From NCBI GenBank assembly GCA_009761415.1, contig QUOL01000001.1:2108001-2172000 (forward strand): a DNA stretch of 64,000 nt, written 5' to 3'. A program made the position numbers and the translations under genes. The notes beneath the pieces were generated by a model. The model was not told where the DNA came from, did not search any database, and worked only from the letters and a program-made list of their open reading frames with translations. This document shows, in pieces, positions 61,122 to 64,000 of this stretch (positions within the stretch are counted from its first letter, which is position 1; every line of letters begins with the position of its first letter). The stretch is from Sarcomyxa edulis. Its lineage: Eukaryota; Basidiomycota; Agaricomycetes; Agaricales; Mycenaceae.

Positions 61122-62989
61122 ATGGCTACCACTTTCTTGATGTATTGTGGGATCTCCATCACAATACTAAAAGAGCTCAATGTCATTGTAGATCAACCCT
61201 ACATGGTCCGCGCTTTTCCTCATTTGCACCGACTGAGACTGACTTGCTGGCAATGCAAAGGACGAGCCATTTCATGTCCCACAGGCGCAGGCGTACTGTC
61301 GGGGCGACTATACAACATGGGATCCAAAGATAACTACACCTCCTGGGCTGTAAGTATCTTGAGCTCATACTCGTCGCAAGGCCCGACCTCCTGACCTGTT
61401 TGAAGATACGTGATGAGTCTCCTTTTGAAGAAACTCTTTCTATTCAGATGCACACTTCCTATGTTGCGGCTTACAACAGTGCTATCGAGTTTCACTCTGC
61501 CCCTAGTACTGACCCACCTGCTGTGTTTCCATCAACGCGTTCGACCTCCATCATCGTTCCTTTCACCGACACCGGAAGCAATCATACTCTCTAGCTTCCC
61601 CATCGCGTGGTTTTTCGGTTTCCTATATTACACCGAAGTCCCGAGTCTCGCTCTGGTGATATCCACGGTCGTGGCTGCCTCACAAGGAAGGCATTGGCGT
61701 GCTGCCATGGTGCGTTTAGTTATTATCTCTTGGGATCGACCAGGAGGAAAACTGAGGAAAGCCAATATTAACAACTAAGATGGTGGGTTAGCTAGGCATT
61801 ATGAGTTGCACATTTCGTCAAACGAACATCGTCTGGGTTCTCTATGCATATGCATCCAGTCAACTCATGTTTTTGAGGTTCAGACGTCCAGTTCCGGGGA
61901 CGAAGAAGCCGTTAAGTTCGCTTCATGATCCACCTGCTTTGGAAGCTGGTCCAGGTATGTTCTTGCCCGGTTTGCTGTCTACCGATCACTGATCTATGTT
62001 TCGTTATGCAGGCGACCTGGTCAGCGCCATTCTGAGTGCTCCGAAAGTCATTCCGGACATCCTTCGGTCATTCATTCCATACGCGTTTGTCTTGGTCCTG
62101 TTCGGTGGGTTTGTAATCTGGAACGGTGGAATTGTACTAGGTAAGCTCGTGTATCGTTTACGATCATTGCACGCACGACCCGAATGTTGTAAACTTCTCG
62201 ATCTAGGGGACAAGTCAAATCACATACCTACACTCCATGTTCCGCAGATGTATTATTTTGTAGCCTTTGCGACTGCCTTTGGGTGGCCTGCGCTGATATC
62301 CGGAAATGGCGGGATACGTGTGTTGACCCGGGGCGTCTGGGCACGCATGTTTGGTAGTAAACTGTGGGCATACTTTTGCTTCGTCTTTTACGTTCTCTGA
62401 CACTCGTTCACCCTGTTGTAGACGATCTCTTATTACTGCAGCAGTATGCTCAACTATGTCTATCACTGTGCACCTCTTCACGTCAGTGCACGGGATTTGA
62501 AATTGCGTTAAGAAATTGAATTAGACTTTGTTCTACAGGATCCATCACCCCTTCATTCTGTCGGACAATCGACACTACACCTTCTACGTGTGGCGTCGTA
62601 TATTCATGTTTCACCCATTGGTACCCCATCTATTGGTTCCGGTCTACCTTGCCTGCGCATGGGCGTGGTTCTTGCGTGTTGGTGCGTGCCGCGTTTCCCT
62701 TTGTGGTTGTGTTTCCTTGCATTGAGCTCCGAATCACTATACAGGCCGCGAACAAACCATCCTCCAAAGCTTGCTACTTCCAGTGTTTGTTTTACCTACG
62801 CTTCTTCCGACTCCGTTACTGGAACCGCGATACTTCCTCATACCATATGTTCTGATGAGAGCGCAGGTTGTAGATGTGGGTAGTTGGGGGCTCTTGTTGG
62901 AAGGGGTGTGGTATGTTGTGATCAATGGGGTGACTATGGGAGTGTTTTTGTATCTGCCAAGGGAGGGAGTGGGTAGATTTATGTGGTAG
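61122..62989 (+). CDS. ALG10: Dol-P-Glc:Glc2Man9GlcNAc2-PP-Dol alpha-1,2-glucosyltransferase (Alg10/DIE2)
   Basis: Adds the terminal glucose to the lipid-linked oligosaccharide in the ER lumen. The start at 61122 gives [20 protein letters not shown]. The luminal family signature is assembled across an intron: QPYM joined to [17 protein letters not shown], then [14 protein letters not shown] near 61300. Many hydrophobic segments follow ([30 protein letters not shown]). [19 protein letters not shown] near 61810, [19 protein letters not shown] near 62540 and [17 protein letters not shown] near 62830 are further Alg10 blocks. It ends VGRFMW at TAG 62987-62989. At least six introns. The conserved acidic DE pair in the first loop is present. 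Confidence 0.88.
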
Positions 62990-63271
62990 AAATGTAGAAA
63001 TGATATTTGGTCGATTATTTGGAATTGAACGCGTTGATCAACAGTTGAAGTTTATAATTAGTCTTCACGGTAAAGTTCAAACCGAACACTCCACTAATAT
63101 CCCTTCCGGTCTTTCCGCTTCGTTCAACCCTTTCATCTTCACAACCTTTCATCTTTTCACGCGAAATTTCACGACGGATTTCACGACAACGACAACGACC
63201 ATCTTACCAACGAATTTCATAAAACAACCTAGCTGCAATTTCTATCTCCGTTGTACACCTTTCCATCTACC

Positions 63272-64000
63272 ATGCCTCCCCCAGCAGAAACGAACGGTGG
63301 GCTCCGACCAAAACCTACCACACGAAGCTCGATACGCCATTCTTTAAATCTCGCCTCTATGGGCAAGGCGTTCGCGGACGTGATGCACAAAGAAGGGAAG
63401 GACCCTGATAAGCTCGCTAAAAAGGCGAAGGAAAACGCCAGTTCTCGTCGCCTCAGTGCCGTCAAGCCTGCCCCACGCGCTTCCATGGGTGATAGCAAGC
63501 CTCCAACCCCTGCCACTACTATATCTAAAGCAGGAACCCCAGATTCGAAGACCATAACTCGCAGAAGAACCTCCGTCGCTATCGACGGGTCTTCGGACGA
63601 TCAACCAGCCAATAAGCCTACGACCCCGCAACCCCCTATTTCAGGTGTCACTCGATCAGCAACGCTCAGACCTCGTACTAGCACTGGCAAAGTACAGTCT
63701 GCCTTACCGAAGTATCGACCTAAATCGGTTGCTATGGAACTTGGTGGCTTGAAGCCCCCTTCCCCTGCCCGCGCGGGTACACGCAGACGTTTGAGCAGTT
63801 CTGATGAAGACAGAGAGGATAAGAAGGCCACACCTGGAGTTGAAGAGAAAAAGACGCGTCCTTCCTTGACGGAGAAACTTTCGCGGCCAATCAGCCCCCT
63901 GCCACAGAGAGCCACAATCAAAATCAACCTCTCAGCAATGAACGTCAAACCTTCCACACCTCCCCCGAAGAAGAAAATCGGTACTCCTACTTCCACCAAG
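63272..64000 (+). CDS. Basic Ser/Pro-rich protein, 5' part, open at the right edge
   Basis: An uninterrupted frame of 243 codons from ATG 63272 to the window end without a stop, beginning MPPPAETNGGLRPKPTTRSS. The composition is Ser, Pro, Lys, Arg and Thr rich with motifs such as GTRRRLSSSDEDRED and KINLSAMNVKPSTPPPKKK. It reads as a disordered N-terminus with likely phosphorylation sites. No domain is recognisable in the visible part. A CT/AC-rich leader with CGACAACGACAACGAC precedes the start. The rest lies outside the window, so the function is open. Confidence 0.65.
   Translation, partial: MPPPAETNGGLRPKPTTRSSIRHSLNLASMGKAFADVMHKEGKDPDKLAKKAKENASSRRLSAVKPAPRASMGDSKPPTPATTISKAGTPDSKTITRRRTSVAIDGSSDDQPANKPTTPQPPISGVTRSATLRPRTSTGKVQSALPKYRPKSVAMELGGLKPPSPARAGTRRRLSSSDEDREDKKATPGVEEKKTRPSLTEKLSRPISPLPQRATIKINLSAMNVKPSTPPPKKKIGTPTSTK

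Overview
The window looks like nuclear DNA from a filamentous basidiomycete, most likely Agaricomycetes. Genes are dense and cut by many short (about 45-80 bp) GT-AG introns. The protein set (Tfc3, Prp17, Prp19, Mcm3, Tip20/RINT1, Alg10, Sgt2, an Ssk2-type MAPKKK, OPT transporter, Ups/PRELI) is eukaryotic and fungal. No operons, bacterial genes, viral genes or CRISPR arrays were seen. The order or species cannot be fixed from sequence reading alone.

Layout. 1-3005 (-): 3'-truncated secreted family-8 polysaccharide lyase. 3160-4801: a small unidentified ORF and a GNAT acetyltransferase with an in-frame stop. 4892-11729: divergent DRG2/Rbg2 GTPase (-) and Ssk2-like MAPKKK (+). 12022-14713 (-): multi-spanning membrane protein with a Ser/Thr-rich and acidic extracytoplasmic part. 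15066-15505: a MITE-like element with 24-bp terminal inverted repeats. 15699-23047 (-): the TFIIIC B-block-binding subunit Tfc3, whose first intron holds a tRNA-like B box and a T5 stretch. 23474-27511: Ups2-like lipid transfer protein (-) and ABCD half-transporter (+). 27608-32259 (-): HAD 5'-nucleotidase-like protein, beta-lactamase-like serine hydrolase with an altered SxxK motif, and beta-carbonic anhydrase. 34131-40081: Tip20/RINT1 (+) and Mcm3 (-). 40293-40865 (-): Cys-rich small secreted protein. About 40.9-46.7 kb is gene-poor, with gene relics and a 21-bp tandem repeat. 46698-51369: Prp17 (-) and a Myb/C2H2 regulator (+). 52383-55470: Sgt2 (-) and Prp19 (+). 55885-58715 (-): OPT transporter. 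59492-62989 (+): TauD-like dioxygenase and Alg10. 63272-64000 (+): 5' part of a low-complexity basic protein.

Most identifiable genes are housekeeping genes: splicing (Prp17, Prp19), replication (Mcm3), Pol III transcription (Tfc3), ER/Golgi traffic and glycosylation (Tip20, Alg10), lipid and peroxisome transport (Ups2, ABCD) and stress signalling (Ssk2). Several pairs are head-to-head over 130-310 bp and probably share promoters: DRG2/MAPKKK, UPS2/ABCD, PRP17/Myb and SGT2/PRP19. Variable features (secreted enzymes, relics, repeats, MITE) sit at the left edge, around 15 kb and at 41-46 kb. Exon joins were read by eye. Spans are firm for conserved genes, but individual splice sites and some starts are estimates.
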